Origin: an uncultured Stenotrophomonas sp.
GTDB taxonomy: Bacteria > Pseudomonadota > Gammaproteobacteria > Xanthomonadales > Xanthomonadaceae
Direction: 5' to 3'
NCBI RefSeq assembly: GCF_945952405.1
Contig: NZ_CAMFIA010000023.1
Coordinates: 1-64,000, forward strand
DNA length: 64,000 nucleotides
Positions 44,848 to 52,726 of the stretch are shown here, one piece after another (within the stretch, counting starts at the first letter, position 1; each line of letters begins with the position of its first letter). A program made the position numbers and the translations under genes. The notes beneath the pieces are model-generated. The model was not told the origin of the DNA. It saw only the letters and a program-made list of their open reading frames with translations, and did not search any database.

Positions 44848-46257
44848 ATGGCATCGACGTTGTTGCGCGCCGGGGTGGCACTGGCGCTGCTTTCAGTGGG
44901 CATGGCACCGGCGGTGGGCGCTTCGCGCTTTGTCGCCGATCCGTATCCCAGCACCTACCAGGCGCATCCGGATGCGCCGGTGCTGATCCAGAACGCCACC
45001 GTGCTGACCGGCACCGGCCAGCGCCTGGACAATGCCGACGTGCTGCTGCGCGACGGCCGCATCGTCGCCGTCGGCCGCCAGCTGCAGGCCGAGGCCGGCG
45101 TTACCCGCATCGATGCGCAGGGCAAGTGGGTCACCCCCGGGCTGATCGACGTACATTCGCACCTGGGCGTGTATCCCAGCCCCGGCGTGGGCGCGCACAG
45201 CGACGGCAACGAGATCACCGCACCGGTCACCGCCAACGTATGGGCCGAGCACTCGGTGTGGCCGCAGGACCCCGGCTTCGCCACGGCATTGGCCGGCGGC
45301 GTGACCAGCATGCAGGTGCTGCCCGGCTCGGCCAACCTGGTCGGCGGCCGTGGCGTGACCCTCAAGAACGTGCCGGCGGTGACCTACCAGGCGATGAAAT
45401 TCCCCGGTGCACCGTGGGGGCTGAAGATGGCCTGCGGCGAGAACCCCAAGCGGGTCTATGGCGAAGGCAAGGGCGTGGCCCCGTCCACGCGCATGGGCAA
45501 TGTGGCCGGCTACCGCGCCGCCTTCATCGATGCCGCCGACTACATCGCCAAGAACACGCCCAAGCCGGCCAAGCGCAAGGGCTGGTTCGGCAGCGACAAG
45601 GGCGATAGTGCCGGTGATGCCGGCGGCAAGCGCGACCTCAAGCTGGACACGCTGGCCGGCGCGATCGAAGGCGACATCCGCGTGCACATCCACTGCTACC
45701 GCGCCGACGAGATGGCCACCATGCTCGACCTGGCCAAGGAGTTCGGCTTCAAGGTGGCCGCCTTCCACCACGGGGTGGAGGCCTACAAGCTGGCCGACCG
45801 CCTGGCTGCCGACGGCGTCTGTGGCGCACTGTGGGCCGACTGGTGGGGCTTCAAGATGGAAGCCTTCGACGGCATTCCGGAGAACATCGCGCTGGTCGAC
45901 CGGCCGAAGAACAGCTGCGCCATCGTGCACTCCGATTCCCCCGAGGGCATCCAGCGCCTGAACCAGGAAGCGGCCAAGGTGATGGCCTCCGCGCGCCGCG
46001 CACGCATGCCGGAGATCACGCCCGAACACGCCATCACCTGGATGACTGCCAACGCCGCCAAGGCGCTGGGCATCGAAGGCCAGACCGGCACCCTGGAGGC
46101 CGGCAAGATGGCCGATGTGGTGGTGTGGAACGGGAACCCGTTCAGTTCGTACGCGCTGGCCGAGCAGGTGTTCATCGACGGCCGGCGCCTGTATGACCGC
46201 AGTGCGCCGGCGACGACGCCACGTTCCGATTTCCAGCTTGGCCAGGAGGTGCGCTGA
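44848..46257 (+). CDS. Exported metal-dependent amidohydrolase
   Basis: This 469-residue protein has a signal peptide (MASTLLRAGVALALLSVGMAPAVGA) and an amidohydrolase TIM barrel. The metal motif is VHSHLG (H103 and H105). Further ligands are likely in RVHIHCYRADEM, FHHGVEAYK and HSDSPEG. The C-terminal part, EHAITWMTANAAKALGIEGQTGTLEAGKMADVVVWNGNPFSSYALAEQVFIDGRRLYD, is the typical beta-sandwich closure. The gene is coupled to the next one by TGATG overlap. Periplasmic location and family suggest hydrolysis of a cyclic amide, dipeptide or similar, but the substrate is unknown. AAGGGGA upstream of 44848 fits as ribosome binding site. Confidence 0.87.
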   Translation: MASTLLRAGVALALLSVGMAPAVGASRFVADPYPSTYQAHPDAPVLIQNATVLTGTGQRLDNADVLLRDGRIVAVGRQLQAEAGVTRIDAQGKWVTPGLIDVHSHLGVYPSPGVGAHSDGNEITAPVTANVWAEHSVWPQDPGFATALAGGVTSMQVLPGSANLVGGRGVTLKNVPAVTYQAMKFPGAPWGLKMACGENPKRVYGEGKGVAPSTRMGNVAGYRAAFIDAADYIAKNTPKPAKRKGWFGSDKGDSAGDAGGKRDLKLDTLAGAIEGDIRVHIHCYRADEMATMLDLAKEFGFKVAAFHHGVEAYKLADRLAADGVCGALWADWWGFKMEAFDGIPENIALVDRPKNSCAIVHSDSPEGIQRLNQEAAKVMASARRARMPEITPEHAITWMTANAAKALGIEGQTGTLEAGKMADVVVWNGNPFSSYALAEQVFIDGRRLYDRSAPATTPRSDFQLGQEVR

Positions 46258-47540
46258 TGGGAATGCTCAAGCAGTGGCTGCAGTCTGCCGCGAAGGGCCG
46301 CCGGGCGTGGCTCGGCTCTACTGCCATGGTGCTGGCCAGCATCTCCGCATCCGCCCAGGCGCAGGACCTGCTGGTGCGCAACGCGACGGTGCACACCGCC
46401 GGCGCGCGCGGCAGCCTGCACAACACCGACGTGCTGGTGCAGGGCGGGATCATCCGCGCGGTGGGCAGTGGCCTGTCCGCACCAGCCGGCACCCGCGTGG
46501 TCGATGCCGATGGCCGGCCCCTGACCCCCGCCCTGTTCGGCGGCATCACCGAGACCGGCATCGAGGAGGTCTCCGGCGAATCGAGCACGGTGGACAGTTC
46601 GCTGAAGATCGGCGAGCAACCGCTGCGGCCGGAATTCGACGTCACCCTGGCCTACAACCCGGCCTCGGTGCTTATTCCGGTGACGCGGCTGGAAGGCATC
46701 GGCTTCACCGCACTCGGCGCGGCCACCGGCGGCGGCTTCGTGGCCGGCCAGGGCGGCGTGATGCGGCTGGACGGCAGCATCGACCCGATCGGGCCGCGTG
46801 CACTGTTCCTGCGCATGGGCGCGGCCGCCTCCGAACTGACCGGGCACTCGCGTGCCGCGCAGTGGATGCTGCTGCAACAGATGATCGACGAGGCGCGCGG
46901 CCAGGTGGCCGCGGATTCGCCGCATGCGCTGCTGACGCCCGCCGGACGCCGCGCGCTCAGCCGCTACCTGGCCGGCCAGGGCCGCATCGTGGTGGAGGTG
47001 GACCGTGCCGCCGATATCCGCCAGCTGCTGCGCTGGGCCGCCCGCGAGAAGGTGAAGATCGCCATCGCCGGTGCCAGCGAGGCCTGGCAGGTGGCGCCTG
47101 AACTGGCCGCCGCCCATGTGCCGGTGTTCGTCGATGTACTGGCCAACCTGCCGGCCAGCTTCGACCAGATCGGCGCCACCCTGGAAAACGCCGCACGCCT
47201 GCAGCGCGCAGGCGTGGCGGTTTCCTTCGTGCAGCGCGGCGACGCCACCCACAACGCGCGCAAGATGCGCCAGCTGGCCGGCAATGCGGTGGCCCATGGA
47301 CTGCCCTGGGCCGATGGCCTGGCCGGGCTGACCCGGGTGCCGGCGCAGGCGTTCGGCGTCGGCGACCAGATCGGCAGCATCGAGCCCGGCAAGCGTGCCG
47401 ACCTGGTGCTGTGGGAAGGTGACCCGCTGGACGTGGCGCACTATGCCGAACAGGTCTGGCTGGGCGGCCGTGCGATGCCGATGCGTTCGCGCCAGACCGA
47501 CCTTCGCGACCGTTACCTGCAGCGCAATGCGCAGCCCTGA
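46257..47540 (+). CDS. Second amidohydrolase-like protein, metal motif lost
   Basis: This 427-residue exported protein has the same layout as its upstream neighbour: a signal peptide (about 1-36, ending SASAQAQ), an N-terminal strand set (DLLVRNATVHTAGARG), and the closure GVGDQIGSIEPGKRADLVLWEGDPLDVAHYAEQVWLGGRAM. Where the first has VTPGLIDVHSHLG, this one has LTPALFGGITETG (residues 89-101), so both metal histidines are gone. It is probably non-catalytic, perhaps a partner subunit of the first enzyme. Start and upstream stop overlap by one base (TGATG). Codons 17-22 lie in a SMAG-like sequence, see the separate entry. Confidence 0.83.
   Translation: MGMLKQWLQSAAKGRRAWLGSTAMVLASISASAQAQDLLVRNATVHTAGARGSLHNTDVLVQGGIIRAVGSGLSAPAGTRVVDADGRPLTPALFGGITETGIEEVSGESSTVDSSLKIGEQPLRPEFDVTLAYNPASVLIPVTRLEGIGFTALGAATGGGFVAGQGGVMRLDGSIDPIGPRALFLRMGAAASELTGHSRAAQWMLLQQMIDEARGQVAADSPHALLTPAGRRALSRYLAGQGRIVVEVDRAADIRQLLRWAAREKVKIAIAGASEAWQVAPELAAAHVPVFVDVLANLPASFDQIGATLENAARLQRAGVAVSFVQRGDATHNARKMRQLAGNAVAHGLPWADGLAGLTRVPAQAFGVGDQIGSIEPGKRADLVLWEGDPLDVAHYAEQVWLGGRAMPMRSRQTDLRDRYLQRNAQP
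46305..46321 (-). repeat. SMAG-like sequence inside a signal-peptide coding region
   Basis: GCGTGGCTCGGCTCTAC matches the inverted SMAG arm at 25761-25778 at all positions except for one missing G. It encodes AWLGST, residues 17-22 of the second amidohydrolase, just after the Lys/Arg head of its signal peptide. A matching second arm is not evident nearby. Confidence 0.6.
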
Positions 47541-47561
47541 CCGCAGACAAGGAGCCCCCCG

Positions 47562-48194
47562 ATGACCACGCTGCGCTGGTATTTCGACTTCATCTCGCCC
47601 TATTCCTACCTGCACTGGCAGAAGCTGAAGCAGCTGCCGCAGTTCGCGCAGATCCAGACCGTGCCGATCGCCTTCGGTGCGGTGCTGCATCACCTGGGCA
47701 ACCTCGGCCCGGCCGAAATCCCGGCCAAGCGCCGCTTCGTCTACCGCCAGCTGCTGTGGACCGCACAGGCCGAGGGCACCCCGCTGCGGTTCCCGCCAGG
47801 CCACCCGTTCAACCCGCTGTCGGCGCTGCGCCTGTGCCTGGCTGCGGGCGCCAGCACGCAGGCGGTGGACGTGCTGTTCGACTGGATCTGGCGCGATGGC
47901 AACGCCGCCGACAGTGCCGCGGCCCTGCGCGAACCCGCGGCACGGCTGGGTATCGACGATGCCGACAGCGCCATTGCCGACCCGGCGGTCAAGGAGCAGC
48001 TGCGCCGCAACACCGAGGCCGCGATCGCCGCCGGGGTGTTCGGGGTGCCGACCCTGGCCATCGACGATGAGCTGTTCTGGGGCAACGACGCGCACCCGCT
48101 GATGGCGGCGGTCCTGGCCGATCCGGGCCTGCTGCAGCAGCCCGAATGGCAGCGCCTGGCCAGCCTGCCGGTGGCGGTGCAGCGCAACCGCTGA
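47562..48194 (+). CDS. 2-hydroxychromene-2-carboxylate isomerase family (DsbA/kappa-GST)
   Basis: This 210-residue protein has the opening LRWYFDFISPYSYLHWQKL, where S12 is the likely glutathione-activating serine. PIAFGAVLHHLG, PAKRRFVYRQLLWTAQAEG, and the closing GVFGVPTLAIDDELFWGNDAHPLMAAVL are also typical of the kappa-class fold. In naphthalene degraders this family isomerises hydroxychromene carboxylate. Here no aromatic pathway is present, so a general glutathione-dependent isomerase is the safer name. AAGGAG at 47548-47553 precedes the start, and the gene follows the amidohydrolases by 21 bases. Confidence 0.88.
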   Translation: MTTLRWYFDFISPYSYLHWQKLKQLPQFAQIQTVPIAFGAVLHHLGNLGPAEIPAKRRFVYRQLLWTAQAEGTPLRFPPGHPFNPLSALRLCLAAGASTQAVDVLFDWIWRDGNAADSAAALREPAARLGIDDADSAIADPAVKEQLRRNTEAAIAAGVFGVPTLAIDDELFWGNDAHPLMAAVLADPGLLQQPEWQRLASLPVAVQRNR

Positions 48195-48197
48195 ACA

Positions 48198-48229
48198 GGG
48201 CCGGCGCGTTGCCCTCGCGCGCCGGGCCC
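48198..48229 (+). terminator. GC-rich hairpin after the isomerase gene
   Basis: GGGCCGGCGCG (48198-48208) pairs with CGCGCCGGGCCC (48218-48229) with one bulged C, followed by GGTTTTGAGATAGTTTT. This is a plausible terminator of moderate strength that closes the amidohydrolase-isomerase transcript. Confidence 0.6.
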
Positions 48230-48288
48230 GGTTTTGAGATAGTTTTCACATTTCCGAACCTACAACCGCCCTGGAGGGGGAGCCGCGG

Positions 48289-49230
48289 ATGCGCATCGGA
48301 ATCGTCGTCGACTCGGCCTGCGACCTGCCGCAGGAGTTCATTGCCGAGCACAACATCGTGCTGCTGCCGATCACCGTGCGGATCGGCGAAGCGGTGCTGG
48401 CCGATCACCGCGATGAGCAGGCCACGCTGAGTTTCCTGCACGCGCACGTGGCCGAACACGGTGCCGAGGCGGAGACCATCCCCTTCAGCGTCAACCAGAT
48501 CCGCGACCTGTTCCTGCAGCAGCTGGTGATCGATTACGACCACGTGTTCTGCATGACCATCACCAAGACCCGCAGCCCGATCCACGACAACGCGCTGCAG
48601 GCCAGCTTCGCCATCCTCAACGACTACAAGCCGGTACGGCAGGCGGCAGGCTACAACTCGCCGTTCGCGCTGCGCGTGCTCGACACCCAGAACCTGTTCG
48701 CCGCGCAGGCGGTGACTGCTGTGGAAGCGGTGCGCCTGCGCGAGAGCAATGCCAGCGTGCAGCAGATCCGCGAGCGGCTGGAAGAACTGGCCGGCAACGT
48801 GCACGGCTACATGGTCACACGCGATCTGTACTACATGCGTGCGCGTGCACGGCACAAGGGCGACCGCAGCGTTGGCCTGCTCAGCGCTGCACTTGGCAGT
48901 GCGCTGGACATCAAGCCGGTGCTGCATGGCTACCGCGGCGAGACCGGGCCGGTGGCCAAGATCAAGGGCTTCGACAATGCCGTGCAGAAGCTGTTCGCGG
49001 TGGTCGGCCAGCGCGTGCGTGCCGGGCTGATGACCCCCACGGTCTGCGTCAGCTACGGCGGCGAGCTGGACGAGCTGCGCACCCTGCCCGGCTATGCGCA
49101 GCTGAAGGAGGTCTGCGCCAGCCACGGCGTGACCGTGTACGAATCGGTGATGAGCCTGACCGGCATGGTCAATGTCGGCAAGGGCGCGGTCACCGTGGGC
49201 TTTGCCGATGGGCCGCATCGGTTCGAATGA
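48289..49230 (+). CDS. DegV family protein
   Basis: This 313-residue protein begins MRIGIVVDSACDLPQEFIAEHNIVLLPITVRIG, the DegV opening. It has the serine/threonine-rich SVNQIRDLF and CMTITKTRSPIHDNALQA region and a C-terminal half with LLSAALGSALDIKPVLHGYRGETGPVAKIKGFDNAV. DegV/FakB proteins bind a fatty acid and, in Gram-positive bacteria, present it to the FakA kinase. No FakA-like gene is nearby, so the role here is open. GGAGGGGGAG at 48272-48281 is a strong ribosome binding site. Confidence 0.88.
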   Translation: MRIGIVVDSACDLPQEFIAEHNIVLLPITVRIGEAVLADHRDEQATLSFLHAHVAEHGAEAETIPFSVNQIRDLFLQQLVIDYDHVFCMTITKTRSPIHDNALQASFAILNDYKPVRQAAGYNSPFALRVLDTQNLFAAQAVTAVEAVRLRESNASVQQIRERLEELAGNVHGYMVTRDLYYMRARARHKGDRSVGLLSAALGSALDIKPVLHGYRGETGPVAKIKGFDNAVQKLFAVVGQRVRAGLMTPTVCVSYGGELDELRTLPGYAQLKEVCASHGVTVYESVMSLTGMVNVGKGAVTVGFADGPHRFE

Positions 49231-49308
49231 TGGCTGGCCACAGGCTGGAATCTGCACATCGATTCCACCGCCACTGTGCCAGCCTTGCCGCACTTCAAGG
49301 AGAACACC

Positions 49309-49647
49309 ATGCCTGCGCAGTACCACATCAGCCTGCCCGATCCGTCCAAGGCCCGCGGCAACGACCCTGACCTGTCCTTCCATTCGCAGGGCGCCGCCGG
49401 CTTCGCCGAAGAACTGCAGGACGCCCTGCGCAGCGGCACCCTGTTCGAGCGCTGGAAGGCCAAGCAGCCCGACCCGGATGCGGTGGAACCGCAGTGGGGC
49501 GTGACCGACCCGGATGCCACCGTGACCGGCGAGCAGAAGGACCTGCGCATCAACCTGGTGGCCACCACCCGTATCGACAGCGATGTGTTCAAGCAGCGCC
49601 TGCGCCTGCTGGCCGGCCACCACTGGGAACTGCGCGACGTGCGTTGA
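49309..49647 (+). CDS. Small conserved-looking protein of unknown function
   Basis: This 112-residue soluble protein has no family I recognise. The N-terminus is MPAQYHISLPDPSKARG. The middle has GAAGFAEELQDALRSGTLFERWKAKQPDPDAVEPQWGVTDPDATVTGEQKDLRINLVATTRID, and the end HHWELRDVR. Charge is balanced and no membrane segment or cysteine pair is seen. AAGGAG at 49298-49303 and normal codon use support a real gene. It stands alone between DegV and another unknown gene. Confidence 0.7.
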   Translation: MPAQYHISLPDPSKARGNDPDLSFHSQGAAGFAEELQDALRSGTLFERWKAKQPDPDAVEPQWGVTDPDATVTGEQKDLRINLVATTRIDSDVFKQRLRLLAGHHWELRDVR

Positions 49648-49654
49648 GATGCCG

Positions 49655-49673
49655 CGCCGGGCAACGCCCGGCG
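49655..49673 (+). other. Hairpin after the 112-residue gene
   Basis: CGCCGGGC (49655-49662) pairs perfectly with GCCCGGCG (49666-49673) around AAC. It lies eight bases after the stop codon. It resembles the SMAG core at 17144-17166 but lacks GTAG, and has no T-run. Confidence 0.55.
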
Positions 49674-49771
49674 TGCCGCTGCCACGCTAGCGGCCGACCT
49701 GGATTGGGACTATCTGCGGTTTGGGGATGCTGCTATCGTGCCGCCGCCAACGGTAGCGGCACGGATTGCAC

Positions 49772-50170
49772 ATGGACCCCAAGCTGAAAGCCCTCATCGA
49801 GCAGACCAACCTGGACGACCTGCTGCCGCAGGCCTCCCGGGAAATGGACCTGCAGCAGCCGGTGGCCCCCCCGGAACCTGCCAAGCCACAGCCCGCACGC
49901 TCGACAGGCGACGCACTGCAGGTGCACTTCGGTGGCACCGACATGGTCGGCAAGCTGGCCAACGCGCCCACCAGCGGCAGGGTGAAGACCTTCGCGATGG
50001 TCCTGTTCGGCGGACCGACCATCGTGTTCGGCCTGCTCCTGCTCGGCATGGTCTGGACCGACCCGGCGAAGCCGGCCTTCGCCCGTGCCTGCGGCACGCT
50101 CATCGCTTTGCTGCTGGTCGGCATCTGGCCCTACCTGTTGTTCCGCAAGCGGGAAAAACCCCAGCCCTGA
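49772..50170 (+). CDS. Two-helix membrane protein of unknown function
   Basis: This 132-residue protein begins MDPKLKALIEQTNLDDLLPQASREMD, followed by a Pro-rich linker. Two membrane helices lie near residues 70-92 (FAMVLFGGPTIVFGLLLLGMVW) and 103-124 (ACGTLIALLLVGIWPYLLF), and the tail is basic (RKREKPQP). It resembles no family I can name. The N-terminal half is probably cytosolic. It is convergent with the tripartite pump genes, 34 bases from the channel gene stop. Confidence 0.65.
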   Translation: MDPKLKALIEQTNLDDLLPQASREMDLQQPVAPPEPAKPQPARSTGDALQVHFGGTDMVGKLANAPTSGRVKTFAMVLFGGPTIVFGLLLLGMVWTDPAKPAFARACGTLIALLLVGIWPYLLFRKREKPQP

Positions 50171-50204
50171 GCGGCGGTGGGTTCCACCGTGCCGGCCTGG
50201 CCGC

Positions 50205-51626
50205 TCAACGGTCCTGCCATCCACCGCCGAGTGCGCGGTACAGCTCCACCCGTGCGATCGCTGCCGTGGCCTGGCTGTTGGCCAGCGCGGCCTGGTTGTC
50301 CAGTGCGATGCGCTGGGTGGTCAGCACGTCCAGCATGTCGACCACGCCGGCCTGATACTGCCGGCGCGCGGCGCCCAGCGCGGTCTCGCTCTCGTCCACC
50401 GCCACATGCAGCTGCAGCGTACGCTGCTGCTCGGCGGCATAGCCATCGATGGCATCGTCCACTTCGTGCCACGCCTGCAGCACGGTGCGACGGAACTGCA
50501 GCGCCGACTGTTGCTGCTGCAGCCTGCTCAGCGCCAGGTTGGCCTGCAGGCGGCCGCCCTGGAAGATCGGCACGCTGATCGACGGCCCGATGCTGAAGCG
50601 GTGCGCGTTCCAGCCGTCCAGGTCATCCAGCTGCCTGGCCTGGAAACCGGCATCGCCGTTCAAGGTGATGCGCGGCAGGAAGCTGGCCTTGGCCACGCCG
50701 ATTCCCGCCGTGGCCGCATGCAGTGCCGCCTCGGCACGGCGGATGTCCGGCCGCCGCGCGGCCAACTCGCTGGGCACGCCCACCGCCACCGCCGGCAATG
50801 CCGGCCAGTCACGTCGTGCATCCTGCAACTGCGCATCCAGGGCCTGCGGTGGTTGCGCCAGCAGCAACGCCAGTGCATTGCGCAGCTGTGATTCGCGGTG
50901 CCGCAGCGGTGCGATGCGTGCCTGCAACGCTGCGACCTGCGCGGCCGCGCTGGATACCTGCAAGGTGCTGGCCACGCCGTGGCGCTGGCGCGCTTCGGTC
51001 AGGCGCTTGATGTCGTGGGCGATGCTGAGGTTGTCCTCGGTGATCGCCAGCAGCTGCCGGGTCGCGCGCAACTGCAGGTAATCACGCGCGGTTTCCGCCA
51101 GCAACGCGATGCGCACCGCATGCGCATCTTCCTCCGCCATCTGCACGCGTGCATCGGCCGCTTCCACCTGGCGGCGCACGCGTCCCCACAGGTCCAGTTC
51201 CCAGCTCAGGCCGATGCCGGCCTGGAACAGCCCGTAATCATCACGACCGCCGTTGCCGGACGGATCATTCAGGCCCACCTCGCTGTTGCGCGCACGCACG
51301 CCGCTGGTGGTTGCGCTGACGCTGGGCAGGCGGTCGGCAGCACTGATGCCACGCGCGGCGCGGCTCTGCTGCACCCGGTTGGCGGCCAGCTGCAGGTCCA
51401 GGTTGGCCTGCAGCACCTGGCCGGCCAACTGGCCCAGCAGCGGATCGTCGAAGCCGGCCCACCAGGCGGCGTCCTGGTCGATCGCATGGCCGGCGACAGC
51501 CTCGCCCTGCCAGTGACCGGGCAGCGCTGCCTGCGGGCGCACGAAGTCCGGGCCCATCGTGCAGGCCACCAGGGCCGTGCACAGGGTGGCCGCAACGAGG
51601 GTGCGGAATACGCGGCCTGCGTTCAT
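50205..51626 (-). CDS. Outer-membrane efflux lipoprotein, NodT/OprM family
   Basis: This 473-residue channel has a lipoprotein signal (ALVAC, lipidated C22) followed by TMGPDFVRPQAALPGHWQ, the standard OprM-type start. The two OEP repeats are visible (LAGQVLQANLDLQLAANRVQQSRAARG, and in the second half AALHAATAGIGVAKASFLPRITLNGDAGFQ). It ends near ARVELYRALGGGWQ. It overlaps the adaptor gene stop region by four bases. With the adaptor and MFS genes it makes a complete tripartite pump separate from SmeOP-TolC. Confidence 0.92.
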   Translation of the reverse strand: MNAGRVFRTLVAATLCTALVACTMGPDFVRPQAALPGHWQGEAVAGHAIDQDAAWWAGFDDPLLGQLAGQVLQANLDLQLAANRVQQSRAARGISAADRLPSVSATTSGVRARNSEVGLNDPSGNGGRDDYGLFQAGIGLSWELDLWGRVRRQVEAADARVQMAEEDAHAVRIALLAETARDYLQLRATRQLLAITEDNLSIAHDIKRLTEARQRHGVASTLQVSSAAAQVAALQARIAPLRHRESQLRNALALLLAQPPQALDAQLQDARRDWPALPAVAVGVPSELAARRPDIRRAEAALHAATAGIGVAKASFLPRITLNGDAGFQARQLDDLDGWNAHRFSIGPSISVPIFQGGRLQANLALSRLQQQQSALQFRRTVLQAWHEVDDAIDGYAAEQQRTLQLHVAVDESETALGAARRQYQAGVVDMLDVLTTQRIALDNQAALANSQATAAIARVELYRALGGGWQDR

Positions 51627-52705
51627 GCGCCCTCCCCGCCCTTGTGGCCCGGCCGGCGCTGTGCGCTCTGCGTGCGCGCGCGGCTGCCCAGATCGACGCG
51701 GGCTTCCACCGACATGCCGGCACGCAGCTGGTCGAGCAGCGGCTGGCCCGGCTCCAGCACGATCTTGACCGGAATGCGCTGCACCACCTTGGTGAAGTTG
51801 CCGGTGGCATTTTCCGGCGCAACCGCAGCGAAGGTCACGCCGGTCGCCGGGGCGATGCTGTCGATGTGGCCGCGCAGCGGCTTGCCCGGGAATACATCCA
51901 CCTTCAGTTCAACCTGCTGGCCGGCCTGCATGCGGGTCATCTGCGTTTCCTGGAAGTTGGCGACCACGAACGCACGCTTCAGCGGAACCACCGCGGCCAC
52001 CGGCGTGCCCGGGGTCAGGTAGGCACCCACGCGCACCGCGCGGCGGCCGACCATGCCGTCGATCGGGGCGCGCAGTTCGGTATGCGACAGGTCCAGCTCG
52101 GCGCGTGCCTGCGCCGCTTCGGCGCGCTGCACGGCGGCCTGTGCGGCCTGCACGCCGGCGGTGAGGATGTCGGTGCGCTGGCGTGCGGTCGACAGCGCCG
52201 CCTGGCCCTGCTGCAGGTGGGCGCTGGCCACGGCCTGCTTCGACTGCGCCTGCTGCGCGTTCTGCACGGTGCCGGCGCCGTCGCGGGCCAGCTCCCGGTA
52301 ACGCTGCTGGTCGGCGCTGGCCAGGGTCAGTTCGGAGCGGCTGACATCGACGCTGGCCCTGGCCTGTTCAATCAGCGAGCCCTGCTGGGCCAGCGCGGCC
52401 TGCGCGTTGGCCAGCTGTGCACGGGCATTGGCAAGGTCGGCACGCGCCGCCTGCAGCGCCACCTGGTAGTCGCGGTCATCGATGCGGGCCAGCACGTCGC
52501 CGGCCTTTACCGCCTGGTTGTCCTCCACCTCCACGGTGCTGACAAAGCCGGGGATCTTCGGCGCAACCAGCGTGTAGTCGGCAACTACGTAGGCATTGTT
52601 GGTGGTCTGGTGGCCGCCGTCGCGCAGCAGCAGCCAGGCGCCGATGGCCAAGGCCAGCACGCCCAGGCCGAGGCCGGTATGGAGAGTGGTTCGATTGATC
52701 TTCAT
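51623..52705 (-). CDS. HlyD/EmrA-type membrane fusion protein
   Basis: This 360-residue adaptor has one N-terminal membrane helix (LGLGVLALAIGAWLLL), TNNAYVVADYTLVAPKIPGFVSTVEVEDNQAVKAGDVLARID (lipoyl half), a long Ala/Gln-rich coiled coil (about 90-200), and the second half DLSHTELRAPIDGMVGRRAVRVGAYLTPGTPVAAVVPL. This is the EmrA layout used with MFS pumps. Its start lies 21 bases after the MFS gene, and its end overlaps the channel gene start (ATGA-type overlap), so all three are translated together. Confidence 0.92.
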   Translation of the reverse strand: MKINRTTLHTGLGLGVLALAIGAWLLLRDGGHQTTNNAYVVADYTLVAPKIPGFVSTVEVEDNQAVKAGDVLARIDDRDYQVALQAARADLANARAQLANAQAALAQQGSLIEQARASVDVSRSELTLASADQQRYRELARDGAGTVQNAQQAQSKQAVASAHLQQGQAALSTARQRTDILTAGVQAAQAAVQRAEAAQARAELDLSHTELRAPIDGMVGRRAVRVGAYLTPGTPVAAVVPLKRAFVVANFQETQMTRMQAGQQVELKVDVFPGKPLRGHIDSIAPATGVTFAAVAPENATGNFTKVVQRIPVKIVLEPGQPLLDQLRAGMSVEARVDLGSRARTQSAQRRPGHKGGEGA

Positions 52706-52726
52706 GGGGGAATTCCTGCGAAAGGT

